Shown: positions 1 through 9,038 of the stretch, in pieces
Numbering within the stretch: position 1 is the stretch's first letter
How the letters are laid out: each line of letters opens with the position of its first letter
Assembly (NCBI RefSeq): GCF_018256155.1
Contig: NZ_JAERLY010000004.1
Span: 124,001-188,000 of the forward strand
Origin: Gluconobacter sp. Dm-62
GTDB lineage: Bacteria; Pseudomonadota; Alphaproteobacteria; Acetobacterales; Acetobacteraceae
Reading direction: 5' to 3'
DNA length: 64,000 nucleotides
Program-made: the position numbers and the translations under genes
Notes under the pieces: generated by a model
Told to the model about the DNA's origin: nothing
What the model saw: the letters and a program-made list of their open reading frames with translations, nothing else
The model's database searches: none

Positions 1-1
1 C

Positions 2-2188
2 CCGCGTGCCGACATGCCTGCCCTGCGCCGGACACTCGACGATGTCCTGATGGCGCGCTGGCAGGAAATGGGCGATTCCCCGCGCGCCGTGCTGGAAGAT
101 GTCCGGGCCGATCTGGCCGATACCGGGGTGATCCTGTCGAGCGGTCAGCTTGAAAAACTGTCCCAAAGCATCGCAGCCGCATTTGGCAGCGTGGATCTAG
201 GATTCGAAGACGATCTGCGGATTGCGGAAGAACGCCGCGCCCGGGAACAGGCCGATATTCAGGCCCGTGCGGAAGAACGCAGAACGCGCGAACTCGAACG
301 CCTGAAGCAGTGGGAAGAGGGACTGGTCAGCTTCGACGAGCTTCCGAATGTCCTGCACTGCTCGCGCCGCGAAGCCCTGCGCTGGATTGCCGAAAACCGA
401 ATTCCCGTTGCCCGCCGCGAAACGCGTCCGGACGGGATCGAACTGTTCTTCTTCGACCCAACGGAACTCAAACGCCTTCGGACGTTCCTGCCGCAATGGC
501 GCAGCGGAACCAAAGACCGGCCGGAAGTTCTGGATCTGGGCAACAAGGCCGGTAATGCCGCCATTGCCCGCGTTGCCGCCTTGGACCGTTTTGCCGGGCA
601 TTTCCGCACGGCCCGGGCGCTGAAACGCCGCATCACGCTGGTGACGGGTCCGACCAACTCCGGAAAATCCTATACCGCGCTCAATGCGCTGGCGAATGCC
701 GAAAGCGGTCTGGCGCTCGCTCCTCTGCGCCTGCTGGCTCATGAGTTCCGCGAGTCCCTGCTTTCACGCGGCGTTCCGGCATCGCTTTCCACGGGTGAAG
801 AGCGAATTGAAATGCCGGGCGCGCGTCATCTGGCGGCGACGGTTGAGATGTGTCCGTTCCACAACCCGGTGGACGTGGCGATCATCGACGAAGCGCAGAT
901 GCTCGCCGATCCGGACCGTGGTGCCGCCTGGACGGCCGCCATCATGGGTGTCCCCGCACGGCATGTTTTCGTCCTCGGCGCGGCGGACTGTATTCCGCTG
1001 GTCAAGCGTATTGCCGAGCTTTGTGACGATCCGGTGGACGAGATCCATCTCGAACGCAAAAGCCCGCTCAAAGCTGGCGAGACACTGCACCTCGATGAGC
1101 TCAAGCCCAGCGATGCCGTCATCGCCTTCTCACGCCGCGAAGTGCTGGATCTGCGCGCCGAGCTCATGGCGCGCGGGCGTCGCGTGGCCGTGGTGTACGG
1201 CGCGTTGAGCCCGGAAGTCCGCCGTGCTGAAGCGGCCCGGTTCAATAACGGGGAAGCCGATATCCTGATCGCGACGGACGCGATCGGCATGGGGCTGAAC
1301 CTGTCGATCCGGCGCGTCGTGTTCAGTGCGCTGCGCAAGTTCGACGGACGGCAGACACGCGATCTGGTCTCGCAGGAAATCAAACAGATCGGCGGCCGCG
1401 CGGGACGCTATGGCAAGCATGAAAGCGGGCTCGTCTGCGTGCTGGCCGGCGCTGGAAGCCCGACTTTCGTCAAGCGGATGCTGAGCGCGTCTCCTGAAGT
1501 TGTCACGGAACTCCGCCCGCTGGTTCAGCCGGATTCGGATATTGTCCGGGCCGTGGCAGAAGAAATTGCCAGCGACAGTCTCTATGGCGTTCTGACGCGT
1601 ATCAAACACGCCGTTCTGCGGGCCGATGATCCGAATTACCGTCTGGCCGACATGGAACAGGCGCTGGAGATCGCAGCCGCTCTGGAAGGCGTCGAGCACC
1701 TCGACCTTTCCACCCGCTGGACTTACGCCATGTGCCCGATTGACGAGCGCGACAATGGCATTCAGCGCCTTGTCCAGTGGGCTGCGGACCATGCTGCCGG
1801 ACGCCCGGTGCCACCACCGGGCACAGGACGCCTGCCGCATCCTGAGCAGGCAGGACGCGAAGAACTGGAACGGGCCGAAAAGCGGCACAAGCGACTGGTC
1901 GCGTGGCGCTGGCTCGCGCTGCGGTTTCCGGACGCCTATCCGGCGCGTCAGGACGCGGAAACCAACACGTCCATTCTTAATGACTGGATCGAACAGGTTC
2001 TGCGGACGCAGAGCCGGATGCGCGAAAGCCAGAAGCAGCAGCGCGTCGGTGGCCGCCCTGGACGCGGCCCCAATACGGACAGACCGGGTGGCAGGGCAGG
2101 CTTTTCCGGCCCGAAAAAGCCGGGGGGCCGCACCTTCCCTGCAAAAGGCAACAAACGACCGGGCGGTGCACGCAAGAGACCGTCATAA
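2..2188 (+). CDS. Suv3-like SF2 helicase, 5' end outside the window
   Basis: ATP-dependent nucleic-acid helicase resembling the mitochondrial Suv3 family found widely in alphaproteobacteria. Counting from the ATG at 14, the Walker A motif GPTNSGKS is at residues 212-219, the DEAQ box at 292-295 and helicase motif VI (QIGGRAGR) at 458-465. A charged, probably coiled N-terminal stretch (about 65-100) precedes the core. The last 50 residues form a basic Gly/Arg/Pro-rich tail, likely an RNA-binding extension. The frame is open upstream of position 14 to the window edge, and family members are often longer, so the true start is probably outside; I mark it partial. Family and motifs are seen; the exact substrate (RNA or DNA) is inferred. 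Confidence 0.85.
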   Translation, partial: PRADMPALRRTLDDVLMARWQEMGDSPRAVLEDVRADLADTGVILSSGQLEKLSQSIAAAFGSVDLGFEDDLRIAEERRAREQADIQARAEERRTRELERLKQWEEGLVSFDELPNVLHCSRREALRWIAENRIPVARRETRPDGIELFFFDPTELKRLRTFLPQWRSGTKDRPEVLDLGNKAGNAAIARVAALDRFAGHFRTARALKRRITLVTGPTNSGKSYTALNALANAESGLALAPLRLLAHEFRESLLSRGVPASLSTGEERIEMPGARHLAATVEMCPFHNPVDVAIIDEAQMLADPDRGAAWTAAIMGVPARHVFVLGAADCIPLVKRIAELCDDPVDEIHLERKSPLKAGETLHLDELKPSDAVIAFSRREVLDLRAELMARGRRVAVVYGALSPEVRRAEAARFNNGEADILIATDAIGMGLNLSIRRVVFSALRKFDGRQTRDLVSQEIKQIGGRAGRYGKHESGLVCVLAGAGSPTFVKRMLSASPEVVTELRPLVQPDSDIVRAVAEEIASDSLYGVLTRIKHAVLRADDPNYRLADMEQALEIAAALEGVEHLDLSTRWTYAMCPIDERDNGIQRLVQWAADHAAGRPVPPPGTGRLPHPEQAGREELERAEKRHKRLVAWRWLALRFPDAYPARQDAETNTSILNDWIEQVLRTQSRMRESQKQQRVGGRPGRGPNTDRPGGRAGFSGPKKPGGRTFPAKGNKRPGGARKRPS

Positions 2189-2196
2189 AATCAGGA

Positions 2197-2220
2197 CCGG
2201 CCTGACATCTGTCAGGCCGG
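2197..2220. terminator. hairpin between convergent genes
   Basis: A perfect 11-bp inverted repeat (CCGGCCTGACA, 2-nt loop, TGTCAGGCCGG) lies between the stop codons of the helicase (+) and the XRE regulator (-). It has no T-run on either side, so it is a terminator-like or mRNA 3'-end stabilising hairpin rather than a canonical intrinsic terminator. Confidence 0.5.
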
Positions 2221-2224
2221 GAGA

Positions 2225-2836
2225 TCAGGCCGTTCTGGACTGACCGATTGGTTTTACGTCCTGCACTTCACCCGATGTATTGCGAACCCGCCGCTCGATC
2301 CATTTCTGGGCCTGCAGCTTGATCAGCGGATCAAGCTGGCGATACAGGGTGAGCATCGTGTTTTCGTCGGGTGTCAGCGTCGCCTGAATGGCTTTGTAGG
2401 CCATGCCCGTCAGCAGGACTTCCGGTTCCACACCCAGAACTTCTGCAAGACTTCCCAAATGCTTGCCAACATGACCAGAACGGCCGGTCTCCCAGAAGGC
2501 CACGGCCGAGCGTGAAATTCCGACTTTTTCGGCAAGTTGCTGCTGGCTCAGTCCAGCCATTTCACGCAGAAGCCGGATGCGGCGCCCGAGTTCAAGCCCG
2601 GGGGAGAGCTGCGCCGCTGGAACCGCATTTCTGGTCAATACGGCCTCCGTTTCTCTGATCCATGCCCTGTATGTCATTTCGGAAACCTGGACTGGAGCGG
2701 CCGACTGGCCCTCGACTCTGAAACCGACCCGACCGGCCGCAAGCGTTATAATTTCCCTTACTTCACCATCAGGGCGTCCTGCAGCCGCCGAAGAGGCCCA
2801 TTTCTGCCCGAGTCCGAGCTGAATTGTTGTTCTCAT
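2225..2836 (-). CDS. XRE-family transcriptional regulator
   Basis: A 203-residue DNA-binding regulator. An XRE/Cro helix-turn-helix spans about residues 81-144 (LGRRIRLLREMAGLSQQQLA, then GISRSAVAFWETG). The 80 residues before it and the 60 after it are not recognised and may be oligomerisation or sensing segments. I chose the ATG at 2836, preceded by GGAG at 8-nt spacing, over an upstream in-frame ATG at 2950 that has no ribosome site and would read through the candidate operator. The gene is monocistronic and convergent with the helicase. The inverted repeat at 2903-2928 in its upstream region could be its own operator. Target genes are unknown. Confidence 0.85.
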   Translation of the reverse strand: MRTTIQLGLGQKWASSAAAGRPDGEVREIITLAAGRVGFRVEGQSAAPVQVSEMTYRAWIRETEAVLTRNAVPAAQLSPGLELGRRIRLLREMAGLSQQQLAEKVGISRSAVAFWETGRSGHVGKHLGSLAEVLGVEPEVLLTGMAYKAIQATLTPDENTMLTLYRQLDPLIKLQAQKWIERRVRNTSGEVQDVKPIGQSRTA

Positions 2837-2902
2837 CACTAAGTCTCCGGCACGATAACAGCGGCGCTTCACGCCATGCGACAAAAACTCGCCGCCGGTC
2901 AG

Positions 2903-2928
2903 AATTTTCCCACCACAACGGGAAAATT
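2903..2928. promoter_or_regulatory. inverted repeat upstream of XRE gene, candidate operator
   Basis: AATTTTCCC, 8-nt spacer, GGGAAAATT: a perfect 9-bp inverted repeat centred about 80 bp upstream of the XRE start codon. Size and symmetry suit a dimeric HTH protein, so autoregulation is a reasonable inference. On the plus strand it is followed by extra T residues, so a terminator is an alternative, but no plus-strand gene ends nearby. Confidence 0.4.
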
Positions 2929-3087
2929 TTTTCTGTTCGAACCATTTCAAGGATGGCGTTAGCTGGATCAGATTAGTCTTGTTTCGCTTTTCAGGGGAAG
3001 GGCAATCATACCCCCCTGCCCCTTTAAAAAAAGCGTGTAGCCCAAAAAGTTTTTTGGAAATCCAACTTCTAACGGTTACTCGGATGA

Positions 3088-3828
3088 TTACTGGGCGTCC
3101 TGCGGGACAAGTATCATTGTTCCGAGAGCAGCACTTCCATGCAGCACAAGGTGACTTGCGTCATCACGTGACCACGAGGTCACGGTCGGGAGGAAAGCCC
3201 CGATCTGCTGTTCCTGAACCATCAGTGTCGGAAGGCAGGCCTTCCGGGTCATGGCAAATGGCATAAAACGGATCGTCTGCGCAGCAAGCCTGAAATGGCC
3301 CATCAGGCGGTTGCAGCCATCCGTACCATAGACCGTACCGTCCTGTTGCAGGGTCAGGCCGGGTGCCTCGGACGTGCTGTCGAAATGAAGACTGCCGACG
3401 CTCTGGATCCGCCAGGCCCCGTAGGGCGCCTTTACTGCTGTACCTGCAACACGCCGGAGCAGAAGCTGGGGATGATCGAGGGGCATGCCGCCATCCGGGG
3501 TCGCAAAAAGCCGACGCCCTTCAACCGTAATTTCCGCATTCAGTACATAATGCCCTCCGGAAGGCAGAACCGGATAGGTGAGCGTATAGGGGATGGGCAC
3601 AGCATGATGGATATCTTCGCGCTGTTCGGCCATGACAAGCGGAGCGCCGTGTGTCGCACCCGTATCCTCGATCCAGACGCTCAGGACCGCCCCCGGCGGC
3701 AGGGCCATGCGCTCACGGTAAAGCGCCTGACCATGCAGAGTGCGCATGCTGTCCGCCTGTGCGGGACAGGATGACAGGACAGACCCTGCGGCCAGAAGAG
3801 CCAATGCGAAACGACGGATCGTGATCAT
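3088..3828 (-). CDS. YbaY/META-domain envelope lipoprotein
   Basis: A 246-residue exported protein. The N-terminus has a basic start, a hydrophobic core and a lipobox-like LSSC with Cys21, so it is probably a lipoprotein. Residues about 30-135 resemble the YbaY/YscW-type beta domain (GQALYRERMALPPGAVLSV). Residues about 140-240 form a META/HslJ domain, with the diagnostic GTDGCNRLMGHF and a following MTRKAC segment that may form a disulfide with the first Cys. Such proteins are associated with envelope stress tolerance; no enzymatic role is known. It sits 12 bp downstream of serS and may be co-transcribed with it. Confidence 0.75.
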   Translation of the reverse strand: MITIRRFALALLAAGSVLSSCPAQADSMRTLHGQALYRERMALPPGAVLSVWIEDTGATHGAPLVMAEQREDIHHAVPIPYTLTYPVLPSGGHYVLNAEITVEGRRLFATPDGGMPLDHPQLLLRRVAGTAVKAPYGAWRIQSVGSLHFDSTSEAPGLTLQQDGTVYGTDGCNRLMGHFRLAAQTIRFMPFAMTRKACLPTLMVQEQQIGAFLPTVTSWSRDDASHLVLHGSAALGTMILVPQDAQ

Positions 3829-3840
3829 GCCTGAAAGTCC

Positions 3841-5103
3841 TCAGCCGATGCGGTTCAGCCCGCCCATATACGGACGCAGAACCTCGGGGATATCGATGCT
3901 GCCGTCTTCGTTCTGATAGGTTTCCATCACGGCAATCATCGTCCGGCCGACAGCAAGACCGGACCCGTTGAGCGTGTTGACGAAAGCCGGTCCATTTTCT
4001 GCACGATAGCGCGCATTCATGCGGCGCGCCTGAAAATCTCGCGTGTTGGAGCACGAAGAGATCTCGCGCCAGGCCTTCTGGCCCGGAATCCAGGCTTCCA
4101 GATCATATGTCTTGGCCGCGCCAAAGCCCGTATCGCCCGCACAGAGCAGCATCCGGCGGAAGGTAATCCCCAGACGCGTCAGAATTGTCTCGGCGGCCTG
4201 CGTCATACGCTCGTGCTCGGCCTCGCTGTCTTCGGGCTTTACGACGGAGACCAGTTCGCATTTGGTGAACTGGTGCTGGCGCAGCATTCCGCGCACGTCA
4301 CGCCCGGCCGAACCGGCTTCCGACCGGAAGCACTGCGAGAGCGCGGTCATGCGGATCGGCAGCGCATCGGCAGGCAGGATATCGCCCATGACGGAGGCTG
4401 TGAGGGGGACTTCGGCAGTCGGGATCAGCCAGCGGCCGTCTTCGGTCCGGAACGAGTCCTCGGCAAACTTGGGCAGCTTGTCCGTGCCGTACATCGCGTC
4501 GTCATTGACCAGAAGCGGCACGCTGGTTTCGCTGTAGCCGAACTCGGTCGTATGGGTGTCGAGCATGAACTGGCCGAGCGCACGTTCCAGACGGGCGAGC
4601 GCCCCGCGCAGAACGACAAAGCGCGTACCAGACAGCTTGGCAGCAGTCGGGAAATCCATCTGGCCAAGCGCTTCGCCGAGTTCGAAATGCTGTTTCGGCT
4701 CGAAGGTAAATTCGCGCTTCTCGCCACGGACATGAACAACGACGTTGTCGTCCTCGCTCTTTCCGTCGGGCACGGACGCATCGAGATGGTTCGGCAGTGC
4801 TTTGAGCACATCGTCGATCCGGGTCTGGATCGTGTTGGCGCGCTCTTCGAGCCCGGCGATCTGGTCACGCAGGGCTACGGCCTTCGCTTCGATCTCGGCC
4901 GTGTCGAGCTTCTGGCGCTTGAGAAGGCCAATTTCCTTGGCCAGCGCCTTGCGGGCAGCCTGTACGTCCTGCAGTGCAGCCAGTGCGGCGCGGCGCTCTT
5001 CATCATCACTGACAAGCTGCTGCCCCACAGGTGACAGGCCCCGACGTGCGAGAGCAGCGTCAAAAGCGGCCGGGTCGGCGCGCAGGGCTTTCAGGTCATG
5101 CAT
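3841..5103 (-). CDS. serS: seryl-tRNA synthetase
   Basis: Charges tRNA-Ser with serine in the cytoplasm. The 420-residue protein has the family architecture: an N-terminal antiparallel coiled coil (about residues 30-110) that grips the tRNA variable arm, then the class II catalytic core. Motif 2 is seen as [20 protein letters not shown] and motif 3 as [18 protein letters not shown]. The length is normal. The start ATG gives [18 protein letters not shown], the usual SerS beginning. It lies 24 bp downstream of tatC in the same orientation; serS next to tatC is a common alphaproteobacterial arrangement. Confidence 0.97.
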   Translation of the reverse strand: MHDLKALRADPAAFDAALARRGLSPVGQQLVSDDEERRAALAALQDVQAARKALAKEIGLLKRQKLDTAEIEAKAVALRDQIAGLEERANTIQTRIDDVLKALPNHLDASVPDGKSEDDNVVVHVRGEKREFTFEPKQHFELGEALGQMDFPTAAKLSGTRFVVLRGALARLERALGQFMLDTHTTEFGYSETSVPLLVNDDAMYGTDKLPKFAEDSFRTEDGRWLIPTAEVPLTASVMGDILPADALPIRMTALSQCFRSEAGSAGRDVRGMLRQHQFTKCELVSVVKPEDSEAEHERMTQAAETILTRLGITFRRMLLCAGDTGFGAAKTYDLEAWIPGQKAWREISSCSNTRDFQARRMNARYRAENGPAFVNTLNGSGLAVGRTMIAVMETYQNEDGSIDIPEVLRPYMGGLNRIG

Positions 5104-5127
5104 GGTTCAGGGCTCCGGCAGGTGTCA

Positions 5128-5913
5128 TCAGTCTTCATCGGCAATCATGGCCTTGGGTTCAACGAACCGGGCCGTGAGAATGGATACCTCGTACAGCGCG
5201 ACGAGGGGAATGGCGAGGCTCAGCATCGTAATCGCATCGGGCGGCGCAATCACAGCCGCTACGGCAAAGGACGCCACAACAGCATAGCGGCGGAAACGCT
5301 TGAGCTGCGCCACGCTCAGCAGGCCGACGCGTACCAGCAGCGTCAGGACGACGGGCAGCTCGAAACAGACCCCGAACGCCAGGATCATTTTCGTGACCAG
5401 CGTCAGATATTCCGAGACCTTGGCCTGAAGCTCGATCTGCATGCCGCCATTGGCGTCCTGCGGCGTCTGGAATGACAGGAAGAACTGCCACGCGTACGGA
5501 AAGACCACATAATAGGCCAGTGCCGCACCGATCAGGAACATGATCGGAGTGGCGATCAGAAACGGGGCGAACGCGCGTTTCTCGCTGCGATACAGGCCGG
5601 GCGCGATGAAGATCCAGGCCTGGATGGCGATCATGGGAAAGGACAGGCAGGTCGCGCCGAAAACAGCCACGCGGATATAGGTGAAGAAAGCCTCATACAG
5701 CGCGGTGTAGATCAGATGCGGCTGTTCGCCGTTCTTGCGCATGATGTTGCCGAGCGGCGCCGCCAGAAAGCGGTAGATCTCGCCCGAGAAATGGTAGCAG
5801 ATGGCGAAGGCGATCACGAAGGTCACGATCGACCAGATCAGCCGTTTGCGCAGCTCCACGAGATGTTCGAGGAGCGGCATCGGCGTGTCGTTGATGCTGT
5901 CGGTGTCGGTCAT
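5128..5913 (-). CDS. tatC: Sec-independent protein translocase TatC
   Basis: Core receptor of the twin-arginine translocase in the inner membrane, recognising RR signal peptides of folded cargo. 261 residues with six hydrophobic segments. The conserved cytosolic N-terminus (PLLEHLVELRKRLIWSI) is seen, as is the conserved FxxE-type first periplasmic loop region. The start overlaps the tatB stop by 4 nt (ATGA), which implies translational coupling. Likely Tat cargo in this window includes GlpQ (58108) and perhaps the amidase (33857). tatA is not adjacent. Confidence 0.97.
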   Translation of the reverse strand: MTDTDSINDTPMPLLEHLVELRKRLIWSIVTFVIAFAICYHFSGEIYRFLAAPLGNIMRKNGEQPHLIYTALYEAFFTYIRVAVFGATCLSFPMIAIQAWIFIAPGLYRSEKRAFAPFLIATPIMFLIGAALAYYVVFPYAWQFFLSFQTPQDANGGMQIELQAKVSEYLTLVTKMILAFGVCFELPVVLTLLVRVGLLSVAQLKRFRRYAVVASFAVAAVIAPPDAITMLSLAIPLVALYEVSILTARFVEPKAMIADED

Positions 5914-6521
5914 TCGCCGTCCTTTCCGCTCGCGATGGGGATGCGCCGGCCAGCATGGATGGCCCGGACGGGCGGTAGGATATCGGGCGCACGCCAGCGG
6001 GAGCGCTCGTGCTGGAGCCGCCGTGCCGTGCTGGGCGGCAGAATGGACGGCGCGCCCGCAACATCATCGTTGACCCCCGCCTCTTCTTCCACCGGCATGT
6101 CCACGGCGGGTTCAAACTGCGGACGTGCGTTGTAGGGCACCGTTTCCAGATCGGTCAGGGACGATGCAGGCGGTGGCGGAAGCGGCGGTGCGGCCGGAAC
6201 CCTGGGCAGCGAAGCGGCGGACGCCTTCGTGGAGGCATCCAGATCCAGACTGCGCCGGATGGAGTTGTCGCCGTCGATGGCCTTGGTGACGCGATCTCGC
6301 AGGTTGAAGCTCTTCAGATCCCGGAACTGGTCACGGGCCTCGGACAAATCGGCCTCACGGACCATCTCGTCCACATGGGACTGGAACTCCGAAGCCATGC
6401 GCCGCATCGCCTTCAGTCCGTTGGACAGGGTGCGGATGGCAACCGGCAGGTCCTTCGGGCGGATGAAGACCATCGCCACCATCACGAACAGCGCGATTTC
6501 CGAGAAACTGAAGTCAAACAT
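5910..6521 (-). CDS. tatB: Sec-independent protein translocase TatB
   Basis: Partner of TatC in the twin-arginine receptor complex. 203 residues: one N-terminal transmembrane helix (FDFSFSEIALFVMVAMVFI), the hinge and amphipathic helix (RPKDLPVAIRTLSNGLKAM), then a long Pro/Ala-rich cytoplasmic tail that is less conserved. It has the TatB-type acidic residue in the membrane helix (SFSEIALF). It begins 9 bp after scpB ends and overlaps tatC by 4 nt. Because no tatA lies next to it, a dual TatA/TatB role cannot be excluded, but the length and sequence are TatB-like. Confidence 0.93.
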   Translation of the reverse strand: MFDFSFSEIALFVMVAMVFIRPKDLPVAIRTLSNGLKAMRRMASEFQSHVDEMVREADLSEARDQFRDLKSFNLRDRVTKAIDGDNSIRRSLDLDASTKASAASLPRVPAAPPLPPPPASSLTDLETVPYNARPQFEPAVDMPVEEEAGVNDDVAGAPSILPPSTARRLQHERSRWRAPDILPPVRAIHAGRRIPIASGKDGE

Positions 6522-6530
6522 GCGACATTC

Positions 6531-7142
6531 CTAGCCTGTCTGCTCCGTTCCGCCTACGGCAGAAGATTCGTTTGTATCCTCGCTAGGTTCAGGAGGCGCT
6601 TCGGTCGATGCGCGGTCCAGCAGGAAGTCTTCACGACGGGGCAGCGCACCAAGATCGGGCAGGGCGAAACTCTCCAGAAAATGCGCCGTGGTGCCCCACA
6701 AAACGGGACGTCCGGGAACTTCCTTGCGACCCTTCGGCGCAATCAGGCTGTCTTCGAGCAGGGCATCAAGAATGGCCTGTCCAAGCGAGACACCCCGGAT
6801 GGCTTCGATTTCCGCCCGGGTGCAGGGCTGGTGATAGGCCACGATCGCCAGCGTCTCCATGGCGCCACGGCTCAGACGACGCGGCTTTTCGACGATTTTC
6901 GTCAGAGCCGAGGCGAACTCAGGCCGGGTGCGGAACTGCCAGCCGCCCGCGACCATCACCAAATCGATGGCATGACCGGCATAAAGCGTACGAACGGCTT
7001 CAAGAGCCTCCTCAACCGTCACATTCACGGACTGGGCCTTGAAAAGCTCTGCAATCGCAGCGGGTCGGACAGGTTCGGGACTGGCGAAAACCAGCGCTTC
7101 CACCAGGCGGCAGGCGTGATCGAGGGAAGCGGAGTCGGTCAT
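6531..7142 (-). CDS. scpB: segregation and condensation protein B
   Basis: Winged-helix kite subunit of the bacterial SMC condensin, acting with ScpA and SMC in chromosome compaction and segregation. 203 residues from the ATG at 7142. Recognisable ScpB segments are RLVEALVFASPEPV near the N-terminus, ETLAIVAYHQPCTRAEIEAI in the middle and the GRPVLWGTTAHFLESF segment near the C-terminus. I prefer the ATG at 7142, which overlaps the scpA stop by 4 nt, over one five codons upstream. The last 30 residues are an acidic, unconserved tail. Confidence 0.95.
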   Translation of the reverse strand: MTDSASLDHACRLVEALVFASPEPVRPAAIAELFKAQSVNVTVEEALEAVRTLYAGHAIDLVMVAGGWQFRTRPEFASALTKIVEKPRRLSRGAMETLAIVAYHQPCTRAEIEAIRGVSLGQAILDALLEDSLIAPKGRKEVPGRPVLWGTTAHFLESFALPDLGALPRREDFLLDRASTEAPPEPSEDTNESSAVGGTEQTG

Positions 7143-7897
7143 GATGCGGGCCGCCATTCGATGTCCCCGAAAGCCTCGGGCTGACGCAGTTCAAGCACCC
7201 CGCCCTTCGCCATTTCCAGCCCCGCGAGGAGCGTCCCGGCCAGCGCCGCATTGCGCCCGTAAGGCCCTTCTTCGCCGTCCAGTTCGTTCGGGTCCGGCAG
7301 GAGAGAGGTGAGGGTCTGCCAGCCGACCACACTATCCGTTCCAAGGAGGCGCTTGAGACGGGACAGCGCGTCCTGCACGCTCCAGTAGCGGCGGGCACGA
7401 GGCGCATAGACCGTCCGGCGCCCCGTTCTGCGACGTGCGGACAGATAGGCGGTGATGAGCGCCGGCATGTCCACGCGCAGGCCGGAGCGGTCGATTTCAG
7501 TATGGTCCTCGCCCTGCCCGCGCCGGAACACGTCCAGACCAAGCCGGGGCTGTTCTGTCAGCCACTGGGCGGCGGCACGCATCCGTTCGAGTTCGATCAG
7601 GCGTTCCTGAAGAAGCTCGATGGCATCTTCGGCGTCCGGATCTTCGTTTTCGGCGGGAAGCAGCAGTTTGGATTTCAGCCAGGCGAGCCAGGCCGCCATG
7701 ACGAGCCAGTCCGCTGCCAGTTCCAGCCGCAGGCTCCGCGCTTCCGCACGGGCCTTATCCACGACGGCCAGATACTGGTCCACCAGTTGCAGGATGGAGA
7801 TTTTCGCCAGATCCACCTTCTGCTTGCGGGCCAGATCGAGGAGCAGGTCAAGCGGCCCCTCGAACCCGTCAAGCGTCAGATGGAGTGTCTCGCTCAA
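7139..7897 (-). CDS. scpA: segregation and condensation protein A
   Basis: Kleisin subunit of the SMC-ScpAB condensin; it bridges the SMC heads and binds ScpB. 252 residues. The N-terminal kleisin signature FEGPLDLLLDLARKQKVDLA is plain, followed by the SMC-neck binding helix (ILQLVDQYL) and a C-terminal winged helix. The gene starts 10 bp downstream of the SPOR-protein stop and is translationally coupled to scpB. In many alphaproteobacteria a beta-N-acetylhexosaminidase gene (nagZ) precedes scpA; here it does not. Confidence 0.96.
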   Translation of the reverse strand: MSETLHLTLDGFEGPLDLLLDLARKQKVDLAKISILQLVDQYLAVVDKARAEARSLRLELAADWLVMAAWLAWLKSKLLLPAENEDPDAEDAIELLQERLIELERMRAAAQWLTEQPRLGLDVFRRGQGEDHTEIDRSGLRVDMPALITAYLSARRRTGRRTVYAPRARRYWSVQDALSRLKRLLGTDSVVGWQTLTSLLPDPNELDGEEGPYGRNAALAGTLLAGLEMAKGGVLELRQPEAFGDIEWRPAS

Positions 7898-7907
7898 ACG
7901 CCAGCTC

Positions 7908-9038
7908 TCAGAACTGGGCTGGCGTACAGGCGACGGACTGTGCGTGCAGCTTCACACAATAGGCGCGTGCGGCCTTCAGATCCTCAAAGCCACCAATCCG
8001 CAGACGGACAAAAGTGTGGTCCCCGCGCGTGGTCTTTTCGAACAGCGGCGTATGTCCGGCGAACAGAGCCGGTGCCTGATGGCGCAGGCTGTCCCATTCC
8101 TTGCGGGCTGCAGCTTCGCTGTCGAACGCGCCGAGCTGGACTTCATGCGAACCACTGCCAGACCTTTCCGCCTTCTGCACTGCCGGAGCAGCCGCTTTCG
8201 GCGCCCCTACAGTATCAGGATTCGGCCCGGGTGCGGGCAGCGGCTTCTCAACCGGCCGCGCCGCATGATGGACGGGTGCATCTTCCTTCTTCGGAGCTTC
8301 CTTGGCAGGCGCTGCCTTAGGGGGCTCGGCCGGAGCGGCAGCCTGATCCTGCGGCTTTTCCGGAACTGTGGCAGGCAGCGCGGTCCCCGGAGACATCTGA
8401 CCCGTATCGGTCGGCGCAGCCGCCTCGGGCGGGATCGCAGGTGCCTGGGAGGCCGGAGCCTTGTCCGGAGTTGCGCCACCCTGTGCCGGGGCATCCGCTT
8501 TCGGGGCGTCTGTTGCAGGCGTCTCCGCCGCCGGAGTTCCGGGGGGAACGCCGTACTGACGGGCCAGCGCCTTCGTATCAGGCTGCTCTGGGCCAGGTGC
8601 CAGATGCGCTTCGCCGTTGCCGGTCATGTCGGTTTCGCCATCATCACCGCTCATGATCTGCATCCCGCCCGGATCGGCCGGACGGTCCTTCACGGGGCCC
8701 GGCGGCGGACCGATGATGGGAATGCCACCGTGATGGCCACCGGTCAGGGACCAGCCACCAACGGCCAGAAGCAGCACGACGCCAATACCAACCGCACCGC
8801 CGACGAGCTTGCGCGTGGCGGGATCACTGCCGAGTAGGGACGTCAGACGCCCTGCCCGGGCCGTATTCCCGGCCGCAGCCGGACGGCGACGCGGCGGGGG
8901 CTCGTCGTCATAGTCGTTGCTCAGACGTTCGCGGTCGAAACGCTGCTGCGGGCGCGGGCCTGAAGCGGGCTGCTTCGGAGGGCGGCCGTAATCGCCGGGA
9001 TCGGGGCGGTTGCGATCCTGATCGTTTTCCGGGTTCAT
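7908..9038 (-). CDS. SPOR-domain peptidoglycan-binding membrane protein
   Basis: Probable cell-division or cell-wall protein. 376 residues. A cytoplasmic N-terminus rich in Asp/Arg/Pro (about 1-75) is followed by one transmembrane segment (GGAVGIGVVLLLAVGGWSL, about 77-97), then a long Ala/Pro-rich linker of about 190 residues. The C-terminal SPOR domain is at about 297-376 (EVQLGAFDSEAAARKEWDSL and the RIGGFEDLKAARAYC helix). SPOR domains bind denuded septal glycan. It overlaps argS by 4 nt, and argS-SPOR-scpA order is typical in this class. The specific division role is inferred. Confidence 0.88.
   Translation of the reverse strand: MNPENDQDRNRPDPGDYGRPPKQPASGPRPQQRFDRERLSNDYDDEPPPRRRPAAAGNTARAGRLTSLLGSDPATRKLVGGAVGIGVVLLLAVGGWSLTGGHHGGIPIIGPPPGPVKDRPADPGGMQIMSGDDGETDMTGNGEAHLAPGPEQPDTKALARQYGVPPGTPAAETPATDAPKADAPAQGGATPDKAPASQAPAIPPEAAAPTDTGQMSPGTALPATVPEKPQDQAAAPAEPPKAAPAKEAPKKEDAPVHHAARPVEKPLPAPGPNPDTVGAPKAAAPAVQKAERSGSGSHEVQLGAFDSEAAARKEWDSLRHQAPALFAGHTPLFEKTTRGDHTFVRLRIGGFEDLKAARAYCVKLHAQSVACTPAQF

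Noticed and set aside
2903-2937. Plus-strand intrinsic terminator (stem followed by T-run)
   Set aside because: The nearest plus-strand gene ends more than 700 bp upstream behind another hairpin; an operator is more plausible.
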